A DNA stretch of 64,000 bases from Crystallibacter degradans (GTDB lineage Bacteria; Actinomycetota; Actinomycetes; Actinomycetales; Micrococcaceae): contig NZ_JABBCH010000011.1 of assembly GCF_012952295.1 (NCBI RefSeq), positions 80,961-144,960 of the forward strand, in the 5' to 3' direction. A model generated the notes under the pieces. It was not told where the DNA came from. It saw nothing but the letters and a program-made list of their open reading frames with translations, and did not search any database. Shown here in pieces: positions 8,860 to 19,017 of this stretch. Position numbers and translations under genes: made by a program. Position 1 is the stretch's first letter. Every line of letters starts with the position of its first letter.

Positions 8860-9486
8860 TCATGAATCCTGTGAAGTTCCGCCGCCGCCGGTAACGCCGC
8901 CGGCGTGGGCCGAAATCTTGTCGAAGAAGCCGTACTCGAGCCCTTCCTCGGCCGTAAACCACTTGTCGCGGTCATTGTCAATGAGGATCTGCTCCACCGT
9001 CTGGCCGGTCTGCTCCGCGGTCAGTTCCGCCATGACCCGCTTCATGTGCAGAATCAGCTCGGCCTGGATCTTGATGTCGGACGCAGTACCGCCGATGCCG
9101 CCGGAGGGCTGGTGCATCAGGATGCGCGCGTGCGGGGTGGCGTAGCGCTTGCCCTTGGTTCCCGACGACAGCAGGAACTGGCCCATGGACGCTGCCAGAC
9201 CGGTGGCGACCGTAACGACGTCGTTCGGAATGAACTGAATGGTGTCATAGATGGCCATGCCTGCCGTCACCGAACCGCCGGGCGAGTTGATGTAGAGGTA
9301 GATGTCCTTGTCAGGATCCTCGGCCGAAAGCAGCAGCAGCTGGGAACAGATGGCATTGGCGTTCTCGTCGCGCACTTCCGACCCGAGCCAGATGATGCGT
9401 TCCTTCAGCAGGCGGTTGTAGATGTAGTCTTCCCGTGTGGCCGGGTCGACGGTGGCCATCTTCGGAGTGGTTGATTCACTGGACAT
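8860..9486 (-). CDS. clpP: ATP-dependent Clp protease proteolytic subunit ClpP1
   Basis: The first ClpP of the pair, 208 residues from the chosen start MSSESTTPK. The catalytic Ser is in [11 protein letters not shown], the His in MHQPSGG and the Asp in DNDRDKW. The start at 9486 is chosen because GAGAGG lies 9 nt upstream; the frame stays open a further 12 codons without a better site. ClpP1 and ClpP2 together form the active protease in actinobacteria. It follows tig on the same strand after about 225 bp. Confidence 0.95.
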   Translation of the reverse strand: MSSESTTPKMATVDPATREDYIYNRLLKERIIWLGSEVRDENANAICSQLLLLSAEDPDKDIYLYINSPGGSVTAGMAIYDTIQFIPNDVVTVATGLAASMGQFLLSSGTKGKRYATPHARILMHQPSGGIGGTASDIKIQAELILHMKRVMAELTAEQTGQTVEQILIDNDRDKWFTAEEGLEYGFFDKISAHAGGVTGGGGTSQDS

Positions 9487-9658
9487 TCTGAAATACCTCT
9501 CGCTTGTCCCCACAGGCTTCACCGGTGTCCGGTGCAGTCCCCAGGTTCTTTTTCCTTCTTGGACACTAACGCGGATCAGTGCCCGTTTCTGCCTTATTCA
9601 TGGGCTGTTCGCTGACGGCGCACCAGCGCACCGGGACGTAGCAGGCAGGTGGTTAAAC

Positions 9659-9695
9659 GCGGCAACCGCCTACCCCGCGAAGGATAGGCGGCCGC
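9659..9695 (-). terminator. Hairpin after tig
   Basis: An interrupted GC-rich stem just past the tig stop: CCGCCTA (9666-9672) pairs with TAGGCGG (9685-9691), extended by GCGG/CCGC (9659-9662 with 9692-9695) across a 3-nt bulge. It is a plausible terminator between tig and clpP1; no T-run is seen. Confidence 0.4.
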
Positions 9696-9711
9696 CATGA
9701 AACTCTGCTGG

Positions 9712-11148
9712 TTAGGCCTTGGACTCGGCAGCGCTGTCGTCCGTGCTCTCCTCGGAAGCGGCCTCAGCCGGGGCTTCCTCGGCCGGGGCTTCGTCAGCCT
9801 GAGCGGCTTCTGCCTGGGCAGCCTGGATCATGTCCTCAACGTTCGGCTCTTCTTCACCAGCGGGGCGGACGAAGTCGCTGAGGTCAACCTCGGCACCGTT
9901 GGTGTCCGTAACCTTGGCCAGCTCCAGCACCTTGGCCAGGGCCTTGCGGCGGCGGACCTCGGAAACCATCATCGGCACCTGGCCGCTCTGGTCGATGAGC
10001 TGTGCGAACTGGTTCGGATCCATGCCGTACTGGCTGGCGGAGGAAACGATGTAGTCGATCAGTTCTGCCTGGCTGACGCCAACCTCTTCCTTGTCCGCTA
10101 CGGCGTCAAGGATGATTTCGTTCTGGAACGCGCGCTCCGTGTTCTGGCGGACTTCAGCGCGGTGCTCTTCGGTGTCGTGCTCTTCGCTGCCGTCGCTGTT
10201 CTCCGGGCGGAAGTGCTGCTCGAGCTGCTCTTCAACCACGGATTCGGGAACGGGAACCTCAACGAGTTCCATCAGCTTGTCCAGCACCTTGTCGCGTGCT
10301 TCGACTCCCTGCTCCGTGACCTTGCTGGCGGCAGCCTGCTTCGCCAGGTCTTCCTTCAGCTCGGCAATGGTGTCGAATTCGCTGGCCAGCTGGGCAAAGT
10401 CATCGTTTGCCTCCGGCAGCTCGCGCTCCTTGACAGCCTTGATGATGACCTTGACTTCGGCTTCTTCGCCGGCATGCTCGCCACCGGCCAGCGTGGTCAT
10501 GAAAGTCGCGTCTTCGTCGGCACTCAGGCCGGTAACGGCTTCGTCCAGGCCCTCGAGCATGGTTCCGGCACCGACCTGGTAGGACAGGTCAGCTGCGGAG
10601 TCAACCTCTTCGCCATTCACCTTGGCGGTGAGGTCCATGGTGATGAAGTCATCCTGGGCCGCGGGACGGTCAACGGACTTCAGCGTGCCGAACCGGCCGC
10701 GCAGGTCGTCCATGGCCTTTTCGACGTCGGCGTCGCTGGCTTCGGCAGCTTCAACGGTGACCTCGAGTCCGGAGTACTCCGGCAGTTCGATTTCGGGGCG
10801 GATGTCCACCTCGACGTGGAAGGACAGCTGGCCTTCGGTGGCAGCCGGGTCCGGGACCTCGGTGATCTCAACCTCGGGACGGCTCAGGGGGCGGATGCCG
10901 CTCTCCTGCACAGCGTTCTGGTAGAAACCGTTCAGGCCCTCGTTGATGGCCGTCTCGATGACATAGCCGCGTCCAACCCGCTGGTCGATGAGCTTGGAGG
11001 GAACCTTGCCCTTGCGGAAGCCAGGCACCTGGATCTGGGAGCCGATTGTCTTGTAGGCCTCGTCAATGCTGGGCTTGAGTTCCTCAAAGGGAACCTCAAC
11101 ATTGAGCTTGACCCGGGTGGGGGTGAGGTTTTCGACAGCGCTCTTCAC
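9712..11148 (-). CDS. tig: Trigger factor, ribosome-associated chaperone and PPIase
   Basis: A 478-residue protein. The N-terminal ribosome-binding domain contains the GFRKGKVP signature (about residues 43-50). A FKBP-type PPIase domain follows (about 160-245, including [14 protein letters not shown]), then a helical C-terminal domain with substrate-binding arms. The end is a low-complexity Ala/Glu tail (about 440-478), which is common in actinobacterial trigger factors. It binds nascent chains at the ribosome exit. The tig-clpP1-clpP2-clpX order is conserved in many bacteria. It is first in this block and transcribed away from the tRNA-Pro gene. Confidence 0.95.
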   Translation of the reverse strand: MKSAVENLTPTRVKLNVEVPFEELKPSIDEAYKTIGSQIQVPGFRKGKVPSKLIDQRVGRGYVIETAINEGLNGFYQNAVQESGIRPLSRPEVEITEVPDPAATEGQLSFHVEVDIRPEIELPEYSGLEVTVEAAEASDADVEKAMDDLRGRFGTLKSVDRPAAQDDFITMDLTAKVNGEEVDSAADLSYQVGAGTMLEGLDEAVTGLSADEDATFMTTLAGGEHAGEEAEVKVIIKAVKERELPEANDDFAQLASEFDTIAELKEDLAKQAAASKVTEQGVEARDKVLDKLMELVEVPVPESVVEEQLEQHFRPENSDGSEEHDTEEHRAEVRQNTERAFQNEIILDAVADKEEVGVSQAELIDYIVSSASQYGMDPNQFAQLIDQSGQVPMMVSEVRRRKALAKVLELAKVTDTNGAEVDLSDFVRPAGEEEPNVEDMIQAAQAEAAQADEAPAEEAPAEAASEESTDDSAAESKA

Positions 11149-11202
11149 AGCGTTAGAACTCCTGATAGCTATAGGGGTTGGATCTGCACCAAGAATACAG
11201 AG

Positions 11203-11275
11203 TCGGGGCGACAGGACTCGAACCTGCGATCTCCTGCTCCCAAAGCAGGCGCGCTAGCCACTACGCTACGCCCCG
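11203..11275 (-). tRNA. tRNA-Pro (anticodon TGG)
   Basis: A cloverleaf on the minus strand. The acceptor stem is CGGGGCG with CGCCCCG plus an A discriminator, the anticodon arm CCTGC-TTTGGGA-GCAGG gives anticodon TGG, and the T arm contains GTTCGAGTC. No CCA is encoded. It lies just upstream of tig. Confidence 0.95.
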
Positions 11276-11386
11276 TAGTGCACGGCAAGTCTACGGCCTA
11301 AGCAGACTCCGTGCACAATCGGCGGCGGCAAAAGGACTGCCGCCTTAACGAAAAAGACGGACCGCTGCCGGCCCGTCTCATCGCAG

Positions 11387-11457
11387 AGGGGATGACGGGA
11401 ATCGAACCCGCGTAATCAGTTTGGAAGACTGAGGCTCTACCATTGAGCTACATCCCC
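11387..11457 (-). tRNA. tRNA-Gly (anticodon TCC)
   Basis: A minus-strand cloverleaf with acceptor GGGGATG/CATCCCC, D arm TAGCTCAATGGTAGA, and anticodon stem-loop TCAGT-CTTCCAA-ACTGA giving TCC. The T arm contains GGTTCGATTCC. Length is 71 nt with a T discriminator; no CCA is encoded. Confidence 0.95.
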
Positions 11458-11519
11458 AGGACGTTGAAACTCTAGCATGACCACGGACCGGTTTCGCAAA
11501 TCGGCGGCCCGCGCTCCGT

Positions 11520-12407
11520 TCAGGCCTGCTGGCAGTCCGGACACCAGTACAGCTTGCGGCTTCCCATCTCCGCCAGCACCACGTCAGTGCCGCAGACGCG
11601 GCAGCCGAGTCCCTGGCGCTGATAGACGTAGTGCGCGTTGTCCGGCCACACCGGCAGGCCACTGCCCTCGCGGTGTTCGGCACGCGTAGTGATGATCAGC
11701 CCGTCCCGGACACCGTCGCGCATGACCAGGGCGATGTCCTCCCACAGCAGTGCCGCTTCCTCGGCTGACAGGCTTTTGCCCGGGCGCCAGGGATTCAGCC
11801 CGCAGCGGAACAGCGTCTCCGCGCGGTAGATGTTGCCGACGCCGGCGATGACGTCCTGGCTCATCAGCAATGTGCCCACCGCGGAGCCTTTCGATGCCAG
11901 CCGCCGGACAAACTCGTCCGGGCCGGCATCCGGCTGGAGCGGGTCCGGCCCCAGTTTGGCGACGACGGCGGACTGCTCGCCTTCGGTGATCACTTCGCAG
12001 GCCGTCGGGCCGCGTAGATCCGCCCAGCCATGGGCTGATACGAGCCTCGCGCGCACCTGGCCCACCGGCTCCGGCGGGCCGTCGTACGCAAGGTGCGGAT
12101 CGTCGTCGTACGCTTCACGCTCCCCTACCCGGCGCGGCGCGCCGATGCTGGAGGCGCCACGGAAGGTTTCGTCACCGCCGAAGTCCCAGGCGCCGTAGAG
12201 ACCGAGGTGGACGCGCAGAATCAGCTCGTTGTCGAAGTGCAGGAACAGTTGCTTGCCGTGCGCGCGGGCAGCTTCCAGGATGTGTCCGTTGACCCTCTCC
12301 GCGCCGGCAGCGAAGCGGCCTTGCGGACTACTGACGGCGAGGCGCTGACCGCCAAAGACGGAATTGAACTGGGCGGCGAGGCGGTGGACCGAGTGGCCTT
12401 CAGGCAT
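11520..12407 (-). CDS. nei: Fpg/Nei-family DNA glycosylase/AP lyase (Nei1, Rv2464c-like)
   Basis: A 295-residue base-excision repair enzyme. The N-terminus MPEGHSVHR supplies the catalytic Pro2 and Glu3, and VHLGLYG and the helix-two-turn-helix segment VIAGVGNIYRAE are visible. The C-terminal zinc finger has two Cys pairs (CRVCG and CPDC). It aligns well by eye with M. tuberculosis Rv2464c. It removes oxidised bases and nicks the resulting abasic sites. It begins 5 bp after the rpiB stop, so the two form an operon; the same pairing occurs in mycobacteria (Rv2465c-Rv2464c). Confidence 0.92.
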   Translation of the reverse strand: MPEGHSVHRLAAQFNSVFGGQRLAVSSPQGRFAAGAERVNGHILEAARAHGKQLFLHFDNELILRVHLGLYGAWDFGGDETFRGASSIGAPRRVGEREAYDDDPHLAYDGPPEPVGQVRARLVSAHGWADLRGPTACEVITEGEQSAVVAKLGPDPLQPDAGPDEFVRRLASKGSAVGTLLMSQDVIAGVGNIYRAETLFRCGLNPWRPGKSLSAEEAALLWEDIALVMRDGVRDGLIITTRAEHREGSGLPVWPDNAHYVYQRQGLGCRVCGTDVVLAEMGSRKLYWCPDCQQA

Positions 12408-12412
12408 GTGCT

Positions 12413-12886
12413 TTAGGCGGGAACTTCGCCGGTGGTTTCGTACTCGGCGATCTTGCCGATCCGCCGCACGTGGCGTTCGGCGTTGGAAAACGGTTCGGCC
12501 AGGAACGCTTCGATGATGGCGGTAGCCTCGTCGACGCTGTGCTGGCGGCCGCCCACGGCGACGACGTTCGCGTCATTGTGCTCGCGGGCCAGCTTGGCCG
12601 TGTCCAGGTTCCAGGCCAGCGCCGCGCGTGCGCCCTTGACCTTGTTGGCGGCAATCTGCTCGCCGTTGCCGGATCCGCCCAGCACGATGCCGAGGGCGTC
12701 CTGGCCCGCGGCCTGGTCAGCCACTACCGCGAGGGCCGCGTTGATGCAGAAAGACGGGTAGTCATCCTCCGCGTCGTATTCCTTGGGGCCGTGGTCGACG
12801 ACCTCGTAGCCTTTGCCGGTCAGGTGGTCGATCAGATGGTGGCTCAGCTCGAGTCCGGCGTGGTCGGTGGCAATGTGAACGCGCAT
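12413..12886 (-). CDS. rpiB: Ribose-5-phosphate isomerase B
   Basis: A 157-residue RpiB/LacAB-family isomerase beginning MRVHIATDHAG. The phosphate-binding and active-site segment GGSGNGEQIAANKV and LAREHNDANV match the mycobacterial RpiB type, which uses a Glu rather than a Cys as general base. It interconverts ribose-5-phosphate and ribulose-5-phosphate in the pentose phosphate pathway. The start at 12886 is chosen because GAAGGACC lies just upstream and the family N-terminus matches; the frame runs open 20 codons further. It is first in an operon with nei and diverges from pepN. Confidence 0.93.
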   Translation of the reverse strand: MRVHIATDHAGLELSHHLIDHLTGKGYEVVDHGPKEYDAEDDYPSFCINAALAVVADQAAGQDALGIVLGGSGNGEQIAANKVKGARAALAWNLDTAKLAREHNDANVVAVGGRQHSVDEATAIIEAFLAEPFSNAERHVRRIGKIAEYETTGEVPA

Positions 12887-13138
12887 ATACGGTCCTTCAG
12901 GCGGGAGGGGCGGAAGAATGACGGCTTCAAGCCTACTCTGAACCAACGTGCTTGCTAGCGGCCACGGGCGGAACGGCGGCGCAACGGAACGGCAACTTTT
13001 TCCTTCATCGCATCACGCCGGTGCTGTACATCCGCGGGGGCGGTGAAAGAATGGCCGAACTATGCAAGGGTTCCTTCATACAGCCCCTGCACCCGCACAG
13101 TCCCCGCCGGGACCCGCTACGACACTGGAGGCATCACT

Positions 13139-15700
13139 TTGCCAGGTTTGAATCTGACCCGCGCCGAGGCCCGCGAGCGCGCCGCATTGCTCAACGTTGA
13201 GTCCTACGACGTCACTCTGGACCTGACCCGGGGCGAGAAGGTCTTCGGCTCCACGACCGTGGTGAAGTTCTCCGCGACGGCGGGTGCGTCAACGTTCATC
13301 GACGCCATCACGGATACGGTGCGCTCCGTAACGCTCAACGGTGTGGAGCTGGACCCCGCGGAGGTTTCCGACGGCGTCCGCATCCAGTTGCCCAACCTGG
13401 CGGCGTCCAATGTCCTGGTCATCGACGCGGATGCGCTGTACATGAACACCGGCGAGGGGCTGCACCGCTTCGTGGACCCGGTGGACAACGAGGTCTACCT
13501 TTACAGCCAGTTCGAAGTGCCCGATTCCCGCCGCATGTTCGCCGTCTTTGAGCAGCCGGACCTGAAAGCTGCCTTCCGGTTCACGGTGACGGCGCCGTCG
13601 CACTGGGACGTCATCTCCAACTCCCCCACGCCGGAGCCAGTCGCTGCCGGGTCCATCGAGGAAGGCGGCGCTGCCTCGACCTGGGACTTCGAGCCGACTC
13701 CCCGCATCTCTTCCTACATCACCGCGCTCATCGCCGGACCGTATCAGTCGGTGCGCAGCGAGCTCACCAGCTCCGACGGGCGCACGGTCCCGCTGGGCGT
13801 CTTTGCCCGCAAGTCGCTGATGCAGTACATGGACGCCGAGAACATCTTCGAACTCACGCGCCAGGGCTTCGCCTTCTATGAAAAGCAGTTCGGCACGCCG
13901 TACCCCTTCGCCAAGTACGACCAGCTCTTCGTGCCAGAGTTCAACGCCGGCGCGATGGAGAACGCGGGTGCCGTGACTTTCCTGGAGAACTACGTCTTCC
14001 GGTCCAAGGTGGCCGAGGCCTTGGTGGAGCGCCGCGCCATCACCATCCTGCACGAGCTGGCGCATATGTGGTTCGGAGACCTGGTGACCATGCGCTGGTG
14101 GAACGACCTGTGGCTGAACGAGTCCTTTGCCGAGTTCATGTCCACGCTCGCCGCCGCGGAAGCCACCGAGTGGAAGCAGGCCTGGACCACGTTCGCCTCA
14201 ATGGAGAAGTCCTGGGCTTACCGCCAGGACCAGCTGCCCTCCACGCACCCCATCGTCGCGGACATCCCGGACCTGCAGGCGGTGCAGGTCAACTTTGACG
14301 GCATCACCTACGCCAAGGGCGCTTCCGTCCTGCGCCAGCTCGTGGCCTGGGTCGGCCAGGAGCAGTTCATGGCCGGCGTGCGCGAATACTTCAACAAGCA
14401 TGCCTGGCAGAACACCGAACTGGAGGACCTGCTCTCGGAGCTTGAGGTTTCCAGCGGCCGCGACCTGAAGGAATGGTCCGCCCAGTGGCTGGAGACCGCC
14501 GGCGTCAATACGTTGCGTCCGGAAATCACAACGGACGACAGCGGCAAGATCACCTCGTTCGCGATCCTCCAGTCCGCCGTACCCGAGTTCCCGACCATCC
14601 GGCCGCACCGGCTCGCCGTCGGCTTCTATAACCTCGACGCCGAAGGCAAGCTGGTCCGTACCCACCGCGAGGAGCTCGACGTCGACGGCGAGCGCACGGA
14701 GGTGCCCGAACTCGCCGGCCTCGAGCGGCCCGCCCTGGTGCTGCTGAACGACGATGATCTGGCCTACGCCAAGATCCGGCTTGACGAGGTCTCCCTCGCG
14801 ACGTCGAAGGTCCATGTAAAGGACTTCACCGAGTCCCTGCCGCGGACCCTGGTGCTCGCCTCCGCCTGGGATGCTACCCGCGACGGCGAAACCCCGGCAC
14901 GGGAGTACGCGGAGCTGGTCCTGAACAACATCGCCTACGAATCCGATTCCTCGGTGGTGCTGGTGCTGTTGCGTCAGCTGGCAACCACGCTGGCCTTCTA
15001 CGTCAACCCCGCGGACCGCAAGCGCCTGACCCTCGCTGCGGCTGACCGGCTGTGGGAACTCAGCCAAAGTGCCGAGGCCGGTTCCGACGCGCAGCTGCAG
15101 TTCGTCAAGGCCTTCGCGCTGCATGCCCAGACCGAAGCCCAGCTCGCCGCGGTAGCCTCGCTCCTCTCCGGCGAGCGCGTCCTGGACGGCCTCACCGTCG
15201 ACGCAGACCTGCGCTGGGAGCTGCTGACGTCGCTGGTAGCCGGCGGCGAATTCGGGCAGCCGGAGATCGACGCCGAACTAGAGCGCGACGCCACGGCCAC
15301 CGGCCAGCGCGCCGCTGCCCTGGCCCAAGCGGCCATCCCCACAGCCGACGCGAAAGCGGCAGCCTGGGACGCCGTCGTCGTTCGTGGTGATCTGCCCAAC
15401 GCCACCCAGCAGTCCGTCATCGCCGGTTTCAACAGGGTCCACGACACCGCCCTGCTGGAGCCCTACGCGGCGGCGTACTTTGCCGCGGTCGAGGACATCT
15501 GGACCACGCGTACGCATGAGATTGCGCAGCAGATTGTGGTGGGGCTCTACCCCTCGCAGCTGGCCACGCAGTCCACCGTTGACCAGACCGACGAGTTCCT
15601 TAAGGCGCTCGGCACCGACTCGCCATCACTGCGGCGTCTGGTGCTGGAGAGCCGCGACGGAATTGTGCGGGCGCTGAAGGCCCAGGCCGTCGACAGGTAA
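13139..15700 (+). CDS. pepN: Aminopeptidase N, M1 zinc metallopeptidase
   Basis: An 853-residue cytoplasmic aminopeptidase. GAMEN (in FNAGAMENAGAVTF) and the zinc-binding HELAHMWFGD with the downstream glutamate in NESFAEF define the M1 family. An ERAP1-like C-terminal helical domain fills the last 330 residues. The TTG start at 13139 is chosen: GGAGG lies 7 nt upstream and the protein then begins PGLNLTRAEARERAALL, as in other actinobacterial PepN. The frame stays open 32 codons upstream but without a better start. It diverges from the rpiB-nei operon. Confidence 0.95.
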   Translation: MPGLNLTRAEARERAALLNVESYDVTLDLTRGEKVFGSTTVVKFSATAGASTFIDAITDTVRSVTLNGVELDPAEVSDGVRIQLPNLAASNVLVIDADALYMNTGEGLHRFVDPVDNEVYLYSQFEVPDSRRMFAVFEQPDLKAAFRFTVTAPSHWDVISNSPTPEPVAAGSIEEGGAASTWDFEPTPRISSYITALIAGPYQSVRSELTSSDGRTVPLGVFARKSLMQYMDAENIFELTRQGFAFYEKQFGTPYPFAKYDQLFVPEFNAGAMENAGAVTFLENYVFRSKVAEALVERRAITILHELAHMWFGDLVTMRWWNDLWLNESFAEFMSTLAAAEATEWKQAWTTFASMEKSWAYRQDQLPSTHPIVADIPDLQAVQVNFDGITYAKGASVLRQLVAWVGQEQFMAGVREYFNKHAWQNTELEDLLSELEVSSGRDLKEWSAQWLETAGVNTLRPEITTDDSGKITSFAILQSAVPEFPTIRPHRLAVGFYNLDAEGKLVRTHREELDVDGERTEVPELAGLERPALVLLNDDDLAYAKIRLDEVSLATSKVHVKDFTESLPRTLVLASAWDATRDGETPAREYAELVLNNIAYESDSSVVLVLLRQLATTLAFYVNPADRKRLTLAAADRLWELSQSAEAGSDAQLQFVKAFALHAQTEAQLAAVASLLSGERVLDGLTVDADLRWELLTSLVAGGEFGQPEIDAELERDATATGQRAAALAQAAIPTADAKAAAWDAVVVRGDLPNATQQSVIAGFNRVHDTALLEPYAAAYFAAVEDIWTTRTHEIAQQIVVGLYPSQLATQSTVDQTDEFLKALGTDSPSLRRLVLESRDGIVRALKAQAVDR

Positions 15701-15737
15701 CGACGCCGAAAGACCGTCCACCGACGGTCGCACAGCT

Positions 15738-15779
15738 CAGGACATGCCTGCGGGACTGGTTCCCCGCAGGCATGTCCTG
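15738..15779 (+). terminator. Terminator after pepN
   Basis: A 17-bp perfect stem (15738-15754 with 15763-15779; core AGGACATGCCTGCGGG) with an 8-nt loop, 37 bp past the pepN stop and followed by a weakly T-rich stretch. Confidence 0.8.
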
Positions 15780-15825
15780 TCTATATTCTGGCTGGAGGCA
15801 GTGCACCGGGCTGTGAGGTGAATCT

Positions 15826-17862
15826 ATGTCCTGGGTTGCGATCGGCCAGCTGACCGCACTTCTCGCGGTCTTCTACTTCCCTGGGTACATGGTCCTGCGC
15901 GGGCTACGGCTCAACCATCTGAGGGCCTTGGTCCTGGCTCCCGCGGTCTCGGGGTCCCTCGTAGCTGCCGGAACCTTGCTGTGCCGGATCACCGGTATCC
16001 GCTGGGGTCCGTCGATGCTCCTTGCCGTCAGCTTGCTCGCTGCCGTTATCGCTGCCTGCCTCTACCTGCTGATCCGGCCAAGGCGGATGCCGCACGCTGA
16101 GCCAGGGCCCCCCTGGCCAACGAAGCTCCTCGTAGCCGGCTCGCTGATTGCTGCAGCTGTACTCAACGGGTGGACCATGCTCGATGCGATGAACAACGTC
16201 GATAGAGTCAACCAAGCCTGGGATCCCAGCTTTCATGTGAACGCACTCCGCTGGATCAAAGAAAACGGGCAGGCATCGCCTTGGGATATCAATCCCATCT
16301 ACAGCCAGGGAACAGGCTCTTTCTATCCCGCCGGCTGGCATGCGCTGGTGGCGCTGCCGCCGGGTGACGTCGTTACCTCAGCGAACCTGGCCACGCTCAT
16401 CGTGGCGTGCGTCGTGTGGCCGACTTCGCTGACATACCTGGCTGTGGCCCTCTTCCCACAACGAAGACTCACATGGGTGCTGACGCCGGCCGCGGCCGCC
16501 GGCGTCATTGCGTTTCCCATCATTCAGCAGAGCCGCAGTGCACAATGGCCAAATGCGTTGGCGGTGGCCTTGGTGCCGGCAATCCTCGCTCTGGGGATCG
16601 AGCTCGCTGCTAGTCTGCACCAGCAGCGCACAGCCCCACCCGTGGATGTTCGGTCCACGCATCCGGACGGACGAAACCAGACCGTGAAATCACTAGTGCT
16701 CGTGCTGGCGACGGCGAGTGCGGCCTGGATTCACCCCAGTGCCATTTTCGCCCTGATCGCGCTGGGCTGTATCTACGTGCTGCGGTACATCGTCCTGATG
16801 TGCAGGGCCAGCTGGTTGCAGGACCGGCGGCACGGACGTCTCTGGGTTGCCTTCTGGGCCCTTTGTACAGGTAGCGCAGTCTGGCTGATCAGCACCTCCC
16901 CCATTGTGGCTGGCATGGCGGATAACACTGCCGTCACAGCACCGTTCCCGGACGCCGCCGAGCGCCTGTTTTTTGATCTTCCCAGGTCCCCTGATGACGA
17001 GCGGATCCAGCTGCGTGACTACAACTTCTGGATCGGCCCGCTGGTTATCCTCGGCGCCTTCTGTGCACTGCGGCGGAAAAGAAGCTGGCCTGCTGCCGTT
17101 GGCCTTGGCGTAACTGTTGTTCTCTACCTGGCCGCCCTTCACCCTGCCAGACCGCTCTCGTGGATGACCGGCCTTTGGTACCACGACGCCGTCCGTATCG
17201 CTGCCGTCTCCGCCGTCGTCGCCTGCGTCTTTGCCGCTTATGCCCTCGATCAAATTTTCACGGCGCTGCTGTGGTATGTGCCGGTCAATGGAAGACGTGC
17301 GGCCGCGGCTGCCATCGTAGCCGCGACCGTCTGCACTGTAGTGGCTACGAATGCCTTCCGCTATGACACGCGTCAGGAAGCGGCAGTGCCTCACTATGAC
17401 GTTGAGTCGGACGAGTTCGGGCGGAGCATACTGTCAGGCGAGCAAGACTTCATCAAGTCGTTGGCCGACGTCCTGCCGGCGGACGCGACCGTCATCGGGG
17501 ACCCGTTCAACGGATCGACGTTCATTTATGCGCTCACTGGACGACATGTCGTCTACTCCCAGTACGGGTTTGCAGACCGCACCGCGGACGAGAAGTTCCT
17601 GCGGACACGCTTCCGGGACATCCATCGCGATCCGGAGGTGTGTGCTGCCTTGAAGCGAACTGGTGCAGAGTACGTGTACTTAGGCGGTGCCGAACGGGCG
17701 CGGCAGTTCAACCCCTACCTTCAGTGGCCCGGCTTTTATGACGTGGACGTTTCTCAAGGATTCGAGTTGTTGGCATCTGCCGAACACGCCGCGCTGTATA
17801 AAATCACCGCGTGCAACCGCAGGAGCATGAAGCAACGCATCGGCTCCCGGCACATTACCTGA
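15826..17862 (+). CDS. Multi-pass membrane protein, DUF6541-like (glycosyltransferase-C type topology)
   Basis: A 678-residue protein with about a dozen hydrophobic segments in the first 520 residues, then a soluble C-terminal domain (about 530-678) containing VIGDPFNGSTFIYALTGR and YVYLGG. The layout resembles actinobacterial DUF6541 membrane proteins, which look like GT-C enzymes that use polyprenyl-phosphate sugars. DPSFHVNALRWI in the first periplasmic loop fits the acidic loop of such enzymes. The substrate is unknown. It stands alone between the pepN terminator and the OsmC gene, which starts 17 bp after it. Confidence 0.6.
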   Translation: MSWVAIGQLTALLAVFYFPGYMVLRGLRLNHLRALVLAPAVSGSLVAAGTLLCRITGIRWGPSMLLAVSLLAAVIAACLYLLIRPRRMPHAEPGPPWPTKLLVAGSLIAAAVLNGWTMLDAMNNVDRVNQAWDPSFHVNALRWIKENGQASPWDINPIYSQGTGSFYPAGWHALVALPPGDVVTSANLATLIVACVVWPTSLTYLAVALFPQRRLTWVLTPAAAAGVIAFPIIQQSRSAQWPNALAVALVPAILALGIELAASLHQQRTAPPVDVRSTHPDGRNQTVKSLVLVLATASAAWIHPSAIFALIALGCIYVLRYIVLMCRASWLQDRRHGRLWVAFWALCTGSAVWLISTSPIVAGMADNTAVTAPFPDAAERLFFDLPRSPDDERIQLRDYNFWIGPLVILGAFCALRRKRSWPAAVGLGVTVVLYLAALHPARPLSWMTGLWYHDAVRIAAVSAVVACVFAAYALDQIFTALLWYVPVNGRRAAAAAIVAATVCTVVATNAFRYDTRQEAAVPHYDVESDEFGRSILSGEQDFIKSLADVLPADATVIGDPFNGSTFIYALTGRHVVYSQYGFADRTADEKFLRTRFRDIHRDPEVCAALKRTGAEYVYLGGAERARQFNPYLQWPGFYDVDVSQGFELLASAEHAALYKITACNRRSMKQRIGSRHIT

Positions 17863-17879
17863 CGTGCTTTAATCCGGTC

Positions 17880-18350
17880 ATGGACCTCAGTAACCACCGC
17901 TACCGTATCTCGCTCGCCTGGACCGGCAACCGTGGCGAAGGCACGTCGTCATACCGGAGCTATGGACGTGACCACCTCATCACCGCGCCGGGGCTTCCGG
18001 ATCTCGCCGGCACCGCCGACCCGACCTTCCATGGGGACAAAGACCGGTGGAATCCGGAGCAACTCCTGCTCACCGCACTGGCTCAGTGCCACATGCTCTC
18101 CTACCTGCATCTCGCCGTGAAACACGGCATTGTAGTGACCGACTACACGGACGACGCCGAGGGCACCTTGCGCCTGAACCGGGACGGCAGCGGCGAATTT
18201 ACGTCCGCAACGCTTCGACCGCGCGTCACGGTTGCGGACCCGGCCCATAACGAACTGGCGCAGAAGCTACACCACGACGCGAACCAAGTGTGCTTCATTG
18301 CCCGCAGCGTCAATTTCCCGGTATTGCACGAACCTGTCACCATGAACTAA
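17880..18350 (+). CDS. OsmC-family peroxiredoxin-like protein
   Basis: A 156-residue OsmC/Ohr-superfamily protein. The two family cysteines are present in ALAQCHMLSYL and in NQVCFIARS, and WNPEQLLLTALAQC is the conserved helix segment. Such proteins reduce organic hydroperoxides through the paired cysteines. The ATG at 17880 fits the family N-terminus (MDLSNHRYRISLAW); the Shine-Dalgarno is weak. It may be cotranscribed with the preceding membrane protein gene. Confidence 0.88.
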   Translation: MDLSNHRYRISLAWTGNRGEGTSSYRSYGRDHLITAPGLPDLAGTADPTFHGDKDRWNPEQLLLTALAQCHMLSYLHLAVKHGIVVTDYTDDAEGTLRLNRDGSGEFTSATLRPRVTVADPAHNELAQKLHHDANQVCFIARSVNFPVLHEPVTMN

Positions 18351-18421
18351 CCCCGCGCCTCTGCCCGGCTGCGGCCAACACAGGATGGAGCTTGGCCAGG
18401 CAACGCGCCCGTGCGGTATCT

Positions 18422-18865
18422 TCAGCGGCGGCGGGCCAGATCGCTCAACGTGGTGAACCCGGCGCGCCACGCCGTAAGGTTCAACGCGGCCAGTTCACGG
18501 GCCTCCACCATCGACCCGGCGATCTGCTCGAATCCATGCTCGGTCACGAAGAGCCTGGTGCCGGTCCCCTCCGGCTCCAGCCGGAAGGTCACCACGGTAC
18601 TGGCACCCAACTGTGGTTCCGTCTCAGGTTGCGCGGCATAGCGGTACTGGAAAAGTCCGTACGGCTGGACCTGCAATACCTTTCCAAGGAAGCGGCCATG
18701 TTCGCTCCACCGGTGTTCGATCCGGCCGCCGTTAACCGTTTCGCAGACCGCACCGTCGAACGCGTACCAGCGCCGGATAGCGTCGGGATCGGTCAGCAGG
18801 CTCCAAACCCTCTCGGGCGGTGCGTCGATAACCAGATCATGTTCTATGCTGATGTCCTCATGCAT
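18422..18865 (-). CDS. SRPBCC/AHSA1-family protein
   Basis: A 147-residue START-like fold protein. IEHDLVIDAPPERVWSLLTDPD is the typical N-terminal strand-helix, and the C-terminal long helix (QIAGSMVEARELAALNL) follows the TRLFVTEHGF strand. AHSA1-like proteins bind hydrophobic ligands, and some act with ArsR regulators, but no such regulator is adjacent. It is divergent from glbO and convergent with the OsmC gene. The function remains unassigned. Confidence 0.8.
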   Translation of the reverse strand: MHEDISIEHDLVIDAPPERVWSLLTDPDAIRRWYAFDGAVCETVNGGRIEHRWSEHGRFLGKVLQVQPYGLFQYRYAAQPETEPQLGASTVVTFRLEPEGTGTRLFVTEHGFEQIAGSMVEARELAALNLTAWRAGFTTLSDLARRR

Positions 18866-19017
18866 GATTGCGCCCTCCTGATCATCACAACAACTCCCGC
18901 TGCCACCAGACTAAGTCCTCTCCACCGCTCCGGATCCGGAGCCCCGGGGAATTAGCTGCAACGGGCCAATGTTGGAGACAATGGGACCCGACACCAACGA
19001 ACAGGCTGCCAATAGTT

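Noticed and set aside
9697..11301. 534-codon plus-strand open frame
   Set aside because: Antisense shadow of tig that also runs through tRNA-Pro.
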